Notes: a model not told the origin generated them from the letters alone. A stretch of DNA of 64,000 bases from UBA1757 sp963617485 (GCA_963617485.1 CAVEPA010000007.1:62001-126000), one strand, 5' to 3'. Numbered from the stretch's first letter, positions 18,499-30,900 are shown. Made by a program: numbers and translations.

Positions 18499-19611
18499 AT
18501 GAAAAAGATTTTTGTTATTCTTTCAGCAGCACTTATGTTTGCCGCTTGCTCCAAGAACGATGTTATCGTTCCGGTAGAAGAAGACGAAACCGCTATCGAT
18601 TTCAGCGCCGTAGCCGACAAGACTACCAAGGCCGCCATTAACGATAATGCCGACTTGGCCAAAGAAGGTGGTTTCGTGGTTTGGGGCTACAAGAACGCCA
18701 AGACCGCTACCGATTGGACTTCTGCTACCACAATTTTTGATGCTCAGACTGTTACCGCTGCCGCCAACGATGGTGCTTACGTTTCAGGCAATGTAACCAA
18801 CTGGACCTACACACCCAAACGTTTCTGGGACAAGAACGCCAACTACTGCTTCTATGCTGTAGCGCCTGTTAGCCCTGCCAATGGTACTTACTCTATCGCC
18901 GGCAATGCCAACGAAAAGAAAATCACCATCGATGGTGCTGTTTCCGCTATCTCTACCGCTTCTGACGACCACCTGATTAGCCGCGCCGGTGTTATCGGCC
19001 GCGATGGCAAGACCACCGACAATGTAGATTTCACCTTCAACCACGTTATGGCCAAGCTGACCTTCAAGGTTAAATTGCAGGACAAGCTCGTTCCCACCGA
19101 CCTTAAGCAGATTGAAGTGAAAGAAATCACTATGACGGGTTGGAATAATGGTGCCGGCAAATTCGTTCAGACGGCAACGACTACACCCGCTACTATCGAA
19201 TGCAACGAGTGGAATATTGCTACGGCTGCCGATGGCAATATCATCCTGGTAGGTACTGGAGCTTCTCAAACCAGCATCGTACTGACACCAGAAACGGGTG
19301 ATACCAACACTCCTACGGAGATTACCGACTGGTACATTATGGTGCCTCAGGCTATTGCTTACACGGCTGCCTCAGGTGATGCTGCTGCCAAGGGTCTGAC
19401 TTTCAATGTGAAGTACACCATGACGCTTGCCGATAACACCACCACCGAAGATTTCGAAGTGAGCGGTGTTGTTCCCGCTAGCCAGACTTGGGGTACCGAC
19501 TCTTACACCAACTACACCATTATCGTAGGTCCGGAACCTATCGAATTTGATGTGGTATCAGTTGCCGGTTTCACCAACGATGGTGGCGACCAAACTGTAA
19601 CGGTTCAGTAA
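18499..19611 (+). CDS. Fimbrillin-family lipoprotein 3 (Mfa-like)
   Basis: Lipoprotein of 370 residues in the fimbrillin family, more diverged than 1 and 2. Lipobox FAAC with Cys17, first strand ETAIDFSAVADK, and TKA at 43-45. Family blocks are PKRFWDKNANYCFYAVAP, VDFTFNHVMAKLTFKVKLQD and the last strand region YTNYTIIVGPEPIEFDVVSV. It lacks the AFNEGWQN block of the other two, which is replaced by SQTWGTDSYTNY. It follows the hairpin region and is followed by an 89-base gap before fimbrillin 4. Codon use resembles 1 and 2. Confidence 0.83.
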   Translation: MKKIFVILSAALMFAACSKNDVIVPVEEDETAIDFSAVADKTTKAAINDNADLAKEGGFVVWGYKNAKTATDWTSATTIFDAQTVTAAANDGAYVSGNVTNWTYTPKRFWDKNANYCFYAVAPVSPANGTYSIAGNANEKKITIDGAVSAISTASDDHLISRAGVIGRDGKTTDNVDFTFNHVMAKLTFKVKLQDKLVPTDLKQIEVKEITMTGWNNGAGKFVQTATTTPATIECNEWNIATAADGNIILVGTGASQTSIVLTPETGDTNTPTEITDWYIMVPQAIAYTAASGDAAAKGLTFNVKYTMTLADNTTTEDFEVSGVVPASQTWGTDSYTNYTIIVGPEPIEFDVVSVAGFTNDGGDQTVTVQ

Positions 19612-19700
19612 TTGAATAACTCTTTTCGATGCAATATATAGGCTGGGTGGGCTTGGTTGTCTGCCCAGCTACTATGTAACCAGACGACAGGTTTAATACT

Positions 19701-20816
19701 ATGAGTAAGGCTTATATATATAAGGTATGTTTGTTGGGCTTGGCCCTGCTGGGTTTGGCCTCGTGCGAAAGACGTAGCCAAAACACCGACAGGCTTATTT
19801 CCATGTCGGTGCTGGTGGAGCATACCAAAGCAGGACTCATAGAAGACAATGCCGGTTTCCAGCGTCAGGGCAATTTCGGGGTGTTCGGCTACAAGGCCAT
19901 GAACAATACCGTAGATGCCAGTAGCCAGCTGATATTCAACAACCAGCTGGTGGAGAACGAAAACAAGGACACCGACCCCCTGCAAGCCGCTGTTTGGACC
20001 TACAGCCCCTTGCGCTACTGGGATACCCGTAAGGGCCAGTGGTACAACTATATAGCCTATGCGCCCCACAACTCGACGGGTGGTGTTACGGCTCAGGCCA
20101 GCATGACGTGTCAGGGTTCGGGCAGCGATATGTATTACTCCCTCACGCTTAGCAATATTCCCGCTTGGCAACCGGCCGCTACGGGTATCGACTATCTGGT
20201 GTCGGATGTGTCGCGTGCCACGGGTGTGGATTATGTGAAGAATTACGCTTCGTGCGTAGACCTTACCTTCAACCATATTTTGGCGCTTGTAGACCTTGCG
20301 GCCTACAAAATTGATGGTACGGAATTTACCATCGAAAAGGTACAGGCGGGCAGTTTGAGCGATGCCGACCGCATGGTGCCTACGGGCAACGACAATAGCT
20401 ATGAACAGGCGGTGGTGTTTGGCGGCAGCCCTGCGGCGCTGCAAGCGCCGCAGCTGAGCCTTGGCTCCGCCAAGGGTCAGGCCTCCTGGTACCAGGAGGC
20501 TGCCGCTGACGGTGGAGTGGAGGTGCTCAGCAGTGACATGAACAACCCCACGCTTATCTGCCAGATGCTGGCTTTCCCCTTTAGCACAACGGGCGGCCTT
20601 AACCTGAACATCACCTTCAAGCGCGGAGCGCCCAGCGCTACGGTGGCCAGCGAAGTGGCTCAAGACAAGCTCATTACAAGTCTCAGCAAACTGGAGAGCG
20701 GCAAGCACTACAGTATCGTGCTCAAGTTCGAAGGCGGTCTGGTGGTAGACGTGCATGTGAGCGAAGTTCAAGATTGGATTATAAGAGACAGAAACCACAG
20801 TTTGTATAATTGGTAA
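19701..20816 (+). CDS. Fimbrillin-family lipoprotein 4 (accessory subunit)
   Basis: Fimbrillin-like lipoprotein of 371 residues. Lipobox LASC with Cys22, the motif TKA at 42-44, SPLRYWDTRKGQWYNYIAYA replacing the WDKTA block, and CVDLTFNHILALVDLAAYKI as the core strand. The C-terminus VSEVQDWIIRDRNHSLYNW is aromatic and may be the donor or capping strand. Codon use shifts towards GCC/GGC compared with fimbrillins 1-3, suggesting lower expression, which fits a tip or accessory subunit (inference). Three adjacent hairpins lie in its coding sequence at 20431-20500. Its stop abuts the next start with no gap (TAA then ATG). Confidence 0.8.
   Translation: MSKAYIYKVCLLGLALLGLASCERRSQNTDRLISMSVLVEHTKAGLIEDNAGFQRQGNFGVFGYKAMNNTVDASSQLIFNNQLVENENKDTDPLQAAVWTYSPLRYWDTRKGQWYNYIAYAPHNSTGGVTAQASMTCQGSGSDMYYSLTLSNIPAWQPAATGIDYLVSDVSRATGVDYVKNYASCVDLTFNHILALVDLAAYKIDGTEFTIEKVQAGSLSDADRMVPTGNDNSYEQAVVFGGSPAALQAPQLSLGSAKGQASWYQEAAADGGVEVLSSDMNNPTLICQMLAFPFSTTGGLNLNITFKRGAPSATVASEVAQDKLITSLSKLESGKHYSIVLKFEGGLVVDVHVSEVQDWIIRDRNHSLYNW
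20431..20500 (+). repeat. Three consecutive hairpins inside the fimbrillin 4 coding sequence
   Basis: CTGCGGCGC/GCGCCGCAG (20431-20439 with 20445-20453), CCTTGGC/GCCAAGG (20459-20465 with 20469-20475, loop TCC) and the perfect palindrome GCCTCCTGGTACCAGGAGGC (20481-20500) follow each other with 5-base spacers. All are read through in frame. Confidence 0.75.
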
Positions 20817-21878
20817 ATGAGCGAGCAAATGAGCAGGTATACCTTATATAATATATGTAAGACTTTGGCCATCGCCTGCATGCTACTGCTGACGGCCTGC
20901 CAGTCGGTGCAGGAATCCGACCTCGATGCCGGTTTGCCTGTGGGAATCGGTGCTTTCGAAATGCAATCGCAGAGCGTGATAACGCGCGCCGTCAATGCCG
21001 GCTATCACGATTTCGACGCCACTGCCGACATCACGGCCGATTCCAAACTCTACGGCTTTATCCAAAACTCGGCCGATACCTATATCAAGAGTGTTTCCAC
21101 CTACGACTTTACGGCCGGTAAATGGAATTCGGGCATGCGTCTGTTGTCGTATATGCCGCCCACGGGCTGGACTTTCCGCTTTTTTGCGCTCGTTACCGAC
21201 AACACCGCCATTACCAGCAGCATGGCCAACAATGCCAGCGGCCAGCCTTGTATGACCATCGGCAATGTGCCGGCCTTCAGCCAATACAATATTATGCTTT
21301 CGAGCGGCGCGGTACTCAATGGCCTTACTTTGGCCAAGGGCAGCTATACGGCCGCGCTCAGCAACGACAATCATCAGGTGAACTTTATGCTGGACAATCT
21401 TATGACAGCCCTCAACCTGAAAATCCTTATCGACAGCAAGTACAACGCCCTACGCGACGTGGTGGTAAAGGAAGTGAGGATAAATAGTCAGAATGCTGTT
21501 TACCAAGCCGTTGCAACTTTTACCACTTCGGGTATCTCGCTCACATCGAGCGTTACCGACGCCGAGGGCCAAGACTTTACGCTCAGTTTCGATCCGGGCC
21601 TGCAACTCACTACCACAGCCGCCGAGCTGGGCAGTTGCTACTTGGTGCCCAAACTGACAGGTCTCACTATGACCACTACCTACGACATCTACGACAAGAA
21701 GGGCAACCTGATTCGCGCCGACCAGACGGCCGTCAACAACCTAGACAAGGCCCTGACCTCGGACGTGATGATGTCGAACAGCAAGATTAACCTCACCCTG
21801 AAGGTGGCTCCCACTTATTTGTATTCGCTCTCGGACGGCGATTTGGACAACCCCGGGGTAACCATTATAAAGAACTAA
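20817..21878 (+). CDS. Fimbrillin-family lipoprotein 5 (accessory subunit)
   Basis: Lipoprotein of 353 residues. Lipobox LTAC with Cys28 after a hydrophobic ICKTLAIACMLLL. Residues 56-58 are TRA, the arginine version of the TKA motif in the other four, closer to the Arg-specific processing known for Porphyromonas fimbrillins. VNFMLDNLMTALNLKILIDS is the core-strand equivalent, and the C-terminal strand is SKINLTLKVAPTYLYSLSDG. There is no WDKTA block. It begins directly after the fimbrillin 4 stop and ends 22 bases before the first giant gene, so translation is likely coupled. Likely a minor or tip subunit (inference from order and divergence). Confidence 0.78.
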   Translation: MSEQMSRYTLYNICKTLAIACMLLLTACQSVQESDLDAGLPVGIGAFEMQSQSVITRAVNAGYHDFDATADITADSKLYGFIQNSADTYIKSVSTYDFTAGKWNSGMRLLSYMPPTGWTFRFFALVTDNTAITSSMANNASGQPCMTIGNVPAFSQYNIMLSSGAVLNGLTLAKGSYTAALSNDNHQVNFMLDNLMTALNLKILIDSKYNALRDVVVKEVRINSQNAVYQAVATFTTSGISLTSSVTDAEGQDFTLSFDPGLQLTTTAAELGSCYLVPKLTGLTMTTTYDIYDKKGNLIRADQTAVNNLDKALTSDVMMSNSKINLTLKVAPTYLYSLSDGDLDNPGVTIIKN

Positions 21879-21900
21879 CGAGATAATATACCAGTTGAAT

Positions 21901-24900
21901 ATGAACCGCTATTTTACTGTTATCCTGATATTGCTGACGTTTTCGGTATCGGCCAAGGCACAGATTACCATTGGCGGAAGCGTTTATGGTGGTGGCCGTA
22001 ACGGCGCTGTGGGAACGGGCAACACCCCGGCCGCGCAGGTGGCTACGGCTGCCGACTTTGAGGCCGCTACGGTGGCCGCCCAGTCTACAGCCACGATGGT
22101 GACGGTAAACAGCGGTAGTTTGAACAATATTTACGGCGGTGGCGAAAAGGGCAATAGCAAGGGCCAAACCAACGTCGTGCTCAGAGGCGGTTCGATAAAC
22201 GGAAGTGTGTATGGCGGTGCCATGATGGCCGATATTGAGGGCTATTCGCACGTGAACATTGATGCTGCCAACCTGCGCAGCGACCTTGTGCTGGCCAATG
22301 TGTACGGCGGTAACGATATTGCCGGCAACATCAGCCAGTTGGCCTATGTGGAATCTACTTACGCTTCCGACCTTGACAAGGCCGTGGCCGACGGCGGCAA
22401 GCGCTGCTATGTGCTGAACCTCTTTGGCGGCGGCAACGGCGACTATGCCGATTCGCTCTACACGGGCAGTCTTGAGCGTCCCACGCTGGCCCAAGCCGAG
22501 ATTCACCTTACTTCGGGTTGCTACTATCAGATTTTCGGCGGCGGCAATATGGCCACGGTAACGGCCAACACCACCATCGACCTGCAGAACCGGACACAAT
22601 TGCGTTTCCATGCTTCGCAAAATGCAGACGGCAGCTATAGCTTCGACGACGAAATTCCTGAATATCAGTTCGAAAGAGTATTCGGCGGCAACAACAAGGT
22701 GGCCATGGACATACGGCCCACTTGGAACTTGCAAAAGGCTTCGGTAGAGAACCTTTATTCGGGCGGCAATGCCGGCGATATGACCTACCACACGGGTATC
22801 TTGCTCGAAATTGCCAGTGCCGACATGACCGTCTACAACGTCTACGGCGGTTGCCGTATGGCCAATGTGAGCAATTCGGCCACGGTGACGGTGAGCGACG
22901 GTATCATTACCAATGTTTATGGCGGTAACGATATCTCGGGCAATGTCTACGGCGGCACGCAGGTGAACATTCAAAGCAGCGTGCTGGGCGATGTTTACGG
23001 CGGCGGCAACGGTTCTTACGCCTATACCGACAACATCAAGCTCAAGGACGATGCCCAATACAGCGATATTTTCTACGAAATTCCCGGTGTCGATTACGAG
23101 AATTTGCCCAGCGACATTTCCTTGCTCTCGGCCCAGGCACTCAACGCTTACCGACCCAATGCCGAGAACGTAACTATCTCGCTTTCAGGTAAGTCTGATG
23201 CCGAACCTACCTATATCGGCGGTTCGGTTTATTGCGGTGGCAACAGTGCTACACTGCGTTCCACCTCGGGCAATCTGGAAGCTGCTTCGGCCACGCTCAA
23301 GCTTGGTTCTTATGTGATAGCCAACCACATTTTCTTGGGTAGCAACGGTGCCAATATGGTGGCCCGCGACCAGGCCGGCGATATGCTGCGTGTGCTTCGC
23401 GACGGCCCTGTCGACTACGATGCCACGGCGCAGGGTAAATATTCGCTGATGGATCTGACCGACCACGACACTTTCGAAGAATACATGAAGGGTGTCGAGG
23501 TGGCCATCAAGCCGCAAGTGGGTTTTGTGGATGATTATGTAGACTATTCGTCCAAGGTGGGTTCGGTGTATGTCGGTGGTAATGTGGGCAGTATGTCGGC
23601 CACGGGCTATTTCAACCTCTCGTTCCTGCAGAAGGTAGTGGTTTTCGAAAAGCTGGTGGGCGGCTGCAACAATGCCAATATATCGGCCGGTGCCTACAAT
23701 GCCTATCACGAAGGCGGCCTTACTTCTTACAGTGCCACCAAGGTTATCATGAACGTGGAAGGCATGAAGCTGCAGCCCATGAAGCTGACGGCCAATGCCG
23801 ACGGTACTTTTACCTTTGCCGAGAACCGTAATGCCGATGGCTTGCTGGTGGGTGGCAACATCTACGGCGGCTGCTACGAAAGCGGTTACATCAACGGTGG
23901 TGTGGAAATCAACATCAAGCAAGATGCCATCTCATCGTCCGTGAGCGATGCCGACCGTCAGCTTATCCGCGACAATGTTTTCTCGACAGCCCTCTCGGCT
24001 TTTGGCGGCGGTTATGGCCACAATGCCGAAATTTGGGGCGACGTTACGGTGAATATCAGCAACGATGCCAATATAATTAAGGTGTTCGGCGGTGGCGAAA
24101 TGGGTGTGGTAGGACGCACCAAAGGCAGTGCCGCTCCCGAAAACCTTTTCCACGAACCTCTTACGGCCAACACCAATATCAGCATTACCGGCGGTACGGT
24201 GGGTAAAATCTACGGAGGCGGTTTCGAAGGTCTGGTAACGGGTAACACCAAGGTGATGCTCGACGGCGGTAAGGTGTACGATGCCATGGCCGGTGCCTGC
24301 AACGCCGATATTGACGGTTATGCCCAAATGCTGATGGGTAGCGTGAACGGCGGTGCAACTACCACAGTGGAACACAACGTTTACGGCGGCAACGACTTTG
24401 GCGGACGCATTGCTTCGGCTGCCACCTATACGGGTGCCAACGGCCAAAACGTGACGGCCAATACTTATGTGTCTTATCAAAAGGGTATAGTAGGGAACAG
24501 TATCTACGGCGGTGCTTGCGGCAGTTACGACTATTCCGTTGCGCCTTACAGCACCAAGGCTGCCGAGGCCGGTTTCTACTATCCGAAATTCGAAACGCTA
24601 CCCACGGGCGGCGACATCAATACCAACAGTTTTGTGGATATCCGCACCACGGCTGCCAGCGACAAGGCCGACGGCAATATCTACGGCGGTGGCCGGGGCT
24701 TTTTGAATGCCAAGTCCGGCGATGCCCAGCTGGCCATTGTGGATATGAAACAGTCGTATGTGCTACTGCGCAGCCAGAACGCTACGGGTCTGGTGGCCGA
24801 CAACATTCTGGGCGGCGGTTACTACTCGGTGGTTGAGCATACTTTGGTCGATGCCTTGAGCGGCCGTGCCAATATCCTTTACGGTGGTACTTACGGTGCT

Positions 24901-27900
24901 TCGGCCACCCTCATGGACGAAAACGTCAGCTACGACTGCAACACTACCACGGTGAACCTCAAGGGCATCAAGTACGACCAGCTGAATGTGTTCGGCGGCG
25001 GTGCCAATACGGGTGCCAGAATCACTTACGTGAATCTGCTCGAAGGTTATGTGAAAGATGTCTATGGCGGTTCCAATATGGAAGGTGTCTGCGACAGCAC
25101 TTTTGTTGATGTGCCTGCCAGCGGCAAGGAATTCATTGCCCATGCCATTTACGGCGGTGCTTACGGCAGCAGCGACAACCTGCCTTGCGATGTTTTGGTA
25201 GCCAACGTGAACTTCGCTTCCGACCAAGCTTATGTTTCGGGCGGCGAGCTGTTTGGCGGCAACAACAATGCCCGTGCTTCGCAAAAGACTTTTGTGACGG
25301 TGTCTGCACCGCTGCGTACGGCAGCCGGTGCTACGCTGGCCAGTGTGTTCGGCGGCGGCCAGGGTGTCAATTCGGTGGCCGGTTATACCAACGTTACGCT
25401 TAACAGCGGTGCCCAAGTGGGCAATGTCTACGGTGGCGGCGATGCCGGCAAGGTGTACGGCTATTACAACGACAACAGTGGCGCTGCTACTTACTACAAC
25501 CAGACTTCGCATCCCGAGCATCCTTATGCCCATTGGGCTTTTGAGGCTCCTGTTGCCGGAGGCAACTGGAGCACGGCAGCTGCCAGTCCCAATACCAATA
25601 TTTATATCAACGAAGGTGCTACAGCCCAATATGTTTACGGTGCCGGTTACGGTTCGCAGGCCACCGTGTCGGGCAATACCTATGTGCTGCTCAACGGCGG
25701 TAAGGTAGAGAACGACATCTTCGGCGGCGGTTATTCGGGCAATGTACAGGCCATGGCCGCCAGCGACCTTGGCGCTGGCGGCACCATCCCTGCCGACCAG
25801 ACGGACAATATCTACACCTATGTATTTGTACGCGGCGGTGCGGTGAACAACGTTTACGGTGGCGGTTACAACGGCCACGTCGGTCTGTCGGGCATAGCTT
25901 CGCAGGCCTCCACCGATGCCACCAACCCCAACACCCGCGTGGAAGTGGGTCTGTTGGAAGGCAGCAGCTTTACCGATGGTGTTCCTGCCATAACCCGCAG
26001 CCTTTACGGCGGCGGTTATAAGGGCGCTGTTTACGGTTTGGCCAAGGTGCAGATTTTCAACGGCTACACGGGCTATACCTACAACGCTGCCGGCCACTAT
26101 GAAGAAAACCTCAACTATCAGGGTAGCACGGCCAAACTGCTGAAAGAAAACGGCAATGTTTTTGGCGGCGGTTATGGTGAAGGTGCCACGGTAGACCGCA
26201 CCGAAGTTTATCTCTGGAACGGTACGGTACGCAACAGCCTTTATGGCGGCGGCGAAATTGCAGCCATCGGCCGGGGTAGCGTGAACGATGACAAGAAGAC
26301 CGCCACCATCAGCTTGCCCGGCAAGACGTTGGTGGAAATGTACGGTGGTTTGGTAGCCGGCAATATCTTCGGCGGTGGCCGCGGTTATGCGGTAGATGCC
26401 TACGGTAACACGCAGAACGGCGAAATGGGTTATTCCGACGGTTATACCTTCGGCCATACCGAAGTTCACTTGCGCCGTGGCACCGTGGGTACGGACGACA
26501 CTGTGCTGGAAGGCGACGGTAACATCTTCGGCGGCGGTAACATCGGTTATGTCTACACCGCTACCGGTACCAAGGATGCCAGCGACGGCTATTATTACAA
26601 CAACGGTCTGCTTACCGAAGACTGCCGTGTGCTTATCGCACCCTATGCCAAGGTACTCGAAGCCGTCACCATAGACGGTACCAGCTACGGAGTGGGCGAG
26701 TTCGTTCCTACCGAAAAACTGAATACGCTCAGCGCTTCCGATGCTGCTTGGAGCAAGATAGACAATTTGGGTATCACCATCGGCAACGCCGTGTTTGCAG
26801 GCGGTAACGTTTCGGCCGGTTCCGATAAGGTATACGCCAATGCCAAGACCGTTTTCGGCAATGCCACGGCTTCCGTTACCGATATCTTCAACAAAGACTT
26901 TGTGGTAATCGGCGGCGATGGTATCGGCGGTTTGTATGGCGATGGCAACCTTACCTTTGTGGATGGCTACCGCGAGCTGAACATCACCAACTACGGTACC
27001 GACTACTACAACTTGAACAACCAGCTTACCTACGAGCAATACATGATGCTCACCGACCGTGAGCGTGCCTATTTCGAGCTGCAATATATGTCCAATGTGG
27101 CACATACTTACGAATTCTACGAATGTCTCCATGCCGATTATTACGGCGAAATCTATTATAGAAAAGGCCAAAAACTGCCCGCATCCGCCTTCGAGGCGCT
27201 GGGCCTGACTGACGAAGAAAAAACGCACTGGATACAGTCGTCGAAGAACTTCGACACGGGCGACAAGGTTTCGCAAGACGAATATAATTTGATGGATGAT
27301 GCCGAGCAGGCCAACTGGGATTTGTTCGGTTTCTGTACCCTGTATGCCGGCCGTATGATTAACACCATACAGCGTGCCGACTTCTGCGGTGTGTTCGGCA
27401 GCCGTATCGTTATGCGTGGCGCGCGCGACCGTGTGCCCTCCACCGTCGACTACACCTACTACACTATCAACCGTGTGGACGAAGTTTCGCTCAACCAAAT
27501 GCCCGACCCCAAGAATCCTACCGATGCCAGCCAAAACCACGGCAACTACTTCGGTATCTATTCGGTGGTGAACTATCTGGGTGCCCTTACTTCGGATGTC
27601 GAGTTCGAGAGCGAACGTGTTACCGACAATACCGATGCCAGCTATGCTCCCGATGGCCGTAGCTACTACGACTGGAAGAGCGCCAACTTGAACAACCGCA
27701 AGCGCAACAACGGTACCAGCCGCAACGAGGTGGCCCTGGCTTCCGGTGTATGGCTCGAAATTGTAGACAAGTCTACCGAAACGGCCGGTGAAAAGATTTA
27801 CGGCCCCATCACCGGTGTGGTACAATTGGACTTGATTAACGTAGCTACCGGCGAAGGTGGCGGTTATGTATATGCCAAGAACATCCATGGTGTCAAGACC

Positions 27901-30900
27901 AAGCTCTCGCTTAAGCAGGTAACGCTGACGGCTGCCAACCAAGGTGCCGTTTCGTACAAGGAGTTCTCTTATGCCGATGCCGTTCAGGCCGACCACATGC
28001 AGACTTCGGGCAACTTTGTGAATAGCCTCAAGCGCATTGTCGACGACTGCTATCCCGAAAACAACGCTTATGTGGGCAGCGATGCAGCTCCCGCCCATTA
28101 CTGGTATGTGCGTGGCGACTTCTACGTTTACGAACAGAACATCTCGGCCTACACCGGTTCGTCGCAGGCTTATGCCGAGTCTATCACCATTCCGCTTACC
28201 ATTACGGCCGAAGCTCAGGGCCGTCTGCGTCTGGAAAGTGTCAACGAAAACCTTTACGCCTACTGGAACGACAGCTACGATATCGACAAGTATCAAAGTC
28301 CGCTCGATGCCAACGCCATTATTGTGCAAGGTGTCACCTACCAGAAGAACGACCCCATTTCGTATTGGACCTATTCGCGTCTCACCGACGAGGAGAAACT
28401 GCTCTTCACCGATGAAACCTATGTCTGCTCCAAGGCTGTTTCCTACAATGGCAAAGACTACGCCAAGGGTGCCGTGCTGCTGCCTTCGGAATATGCCGCC
28501 ATGCCTACCGACCAATATGTTTGCGAATACGACTTTGTTGATGGCGATGCCGCCTACACCGAGGGTACGGTGCTGACGCAGGCCCAGTGGGAGTCGCTCA
28601 GTGCTTCCAACCAAGACAAGTGCGCTACGGTGCGCTCGTTCTTCAACATCTCCAACGCCCTGTCGCACGACGAAGGCTTCCTGCTCACCTTCGACTGGGA
28701 TAACCCCGACATCTGGAACGACTATTACCAGCATGCCGCTACTGCCGGCGATGCCGACCAGCAAGTGGTGCGCAAGTCTGTTTACGATACTTACGATGCC
28801 ACTACCAAGGCCGCTTACGTAACGGCTCCTTCGCTCAGGAGTACCACCACTTCGGTGATGGGTCAGTTGCAGTACACGCAGGGCGACCTTATCGAGAAGG
28901 AAATCTACGACTATCAGGCTCAGGTAACCACCGACCTTGCTGCCAACGGCTTGACGGATACGCGTACCGGCCAGGCCAGCTTCGAAAAGGCTTGGGTGGC
29001 CAAGCAGGCCTGCAAGTTTACCGACAATGGCCGCGACTACAATTATGTGGAAGGTGCCTGCATCTCCGATACCGAATATCAGGCCTTCAGCGCTACGGGC
29101 AAGGCTTACTTTACGCAAGGTATGCTCTGTACCAAGACCTATCAGCGCGGTGAAGACGAATATTACCTGCGCGGTTCGGTGCTGACTCTTGCCGACTACA
29201 ACACACTCTTGGCCGAAGATGCCGAAATAGCCGACCATTTCAGTGATCCTTACATTTGTACCAAGGACGGTGCTTGGGGCGGTAGCCTGTTTGTGCAGAC
29301 CAACAATTACCCGGCACTGAAGTACGCCAACCTGACGGCGGCCGAACGCCAGAACTTCACCTACAACTACGATGCCCTCGACTTGATGTCGGAGAACTTC
29401 AATGCCAGCGACATCTTGCATTATCAGGGTGGGGTGGGCAACCATGCCAATGCGGGCAAGGCCATCGCCAAGCAGAACAACTATGCCGAAGAGGAGGCCA
29501 TCGACTACACGGCCCGCTACGAAGGTGAGGATATGACCGCCGACAACTGTCTGGCCGAAGAGGTGCTTGTTACCCGCGATGGCAGCCAGCTGATGACCAA
29601 TATGCTCAAGATGGGCGATATTCTTAAGAACACCGCTTACGAAAGCCTTACCAACGAGCAGTTCAAGTTTACGCCTATCACCGCCAGCGGTACCGACGAT
29701 GCCGACAAGGTGTTCTATGTGGTGAAGGAAGGTTTCCAGACGGGCGACAACTATTACACCGTGGGCAACCAGATTACCGAGGCCATCTACCAAGGCATGA
29801 CCAGCAGCAACAAGAACAAGGTGGCTTTGATATCGCGCAGCAGTCTGCCCAACTATCCTACGGGTAGCGAAACCAAGAGCTACTACTTCTGTACGCGCAA
29901 GTACACAGCCATATCGCCTCATACCGACATCAACGGTGTCAGCTATGCCGTGGGCGACGAAGTGCCGGTAGGAACCATCATCTCGGCCGACCATTACAAC
30001 ACGCTGACGAACGAACAGAAGAACTTTGAAATAGACGGCAAGATTCCGACCTCGCTCACTACGCTCTATGTATCGCGCGAAGTGGACATCAACCAGCTGT
30101 CGCAAGACAAGATTGTTACCGTTATCTATTGGTACGAATACATAGAAAGTGACGAAACGGGTATGTCGTACGAAACCATCCGCGAGCGTCATATCGTGAA
30201 CATCCGCATCCATTTCGAGAGCGGTGTGCCCACCATCGGTGAGCTGCTGCCACCAAGTACGGTGCTGCCTTCGACGGCCGTGGGTCTGAATACGCCTACC
30301 ATCGAGGAAGGTGCTTACGAACTGCTGGGTGGCGGTTGGGAAATGTACTCGAACGAGGCCGATGCCTACGCCCACAAGAACGGTGCCGAGTATGTGAACC
30401 GCAATACGCCCATGTACTGGTATCAGGACGGTTACTATGTGGCCTACTACGCCAAGTCTTATCTGGGCAAGACTTACTCTAACCCCGTACAGTTCTCGGT
30501 GGCCAACTATCACCGTATGTCGGAAGTGATGAGCAATACGCACAGCGAAACCCTCGAAGACAACTCTACGGTAACGGTCAACGACTATATGTATCTGAAC
30601 GATGCCATCAAGGCCGGCAAGCGTGCGCCCAAGGTTTACATCAAGGACAATGCCGATATGGAGGCTTTCGCAAGCTTCTTCAACAAGACTCTGACCGAAG
30701 AGAACCTCGACTTGGTACGCGGCGGTTCGGGTATCGACTTTATCCTTGCGGGCGATGTTGCCCTTAGCGGCAGCTGGACCTCGCTGGGCGACGACAGCCA
30801 GTGCTTCGAAGGTAACTTCCACGGCGACGGTCATGCGCTGACCGGTCTCGACCATTCGCTCTTCGGCAATCTTTGCGGTAAGGTCTACAACCTGGGTGTG

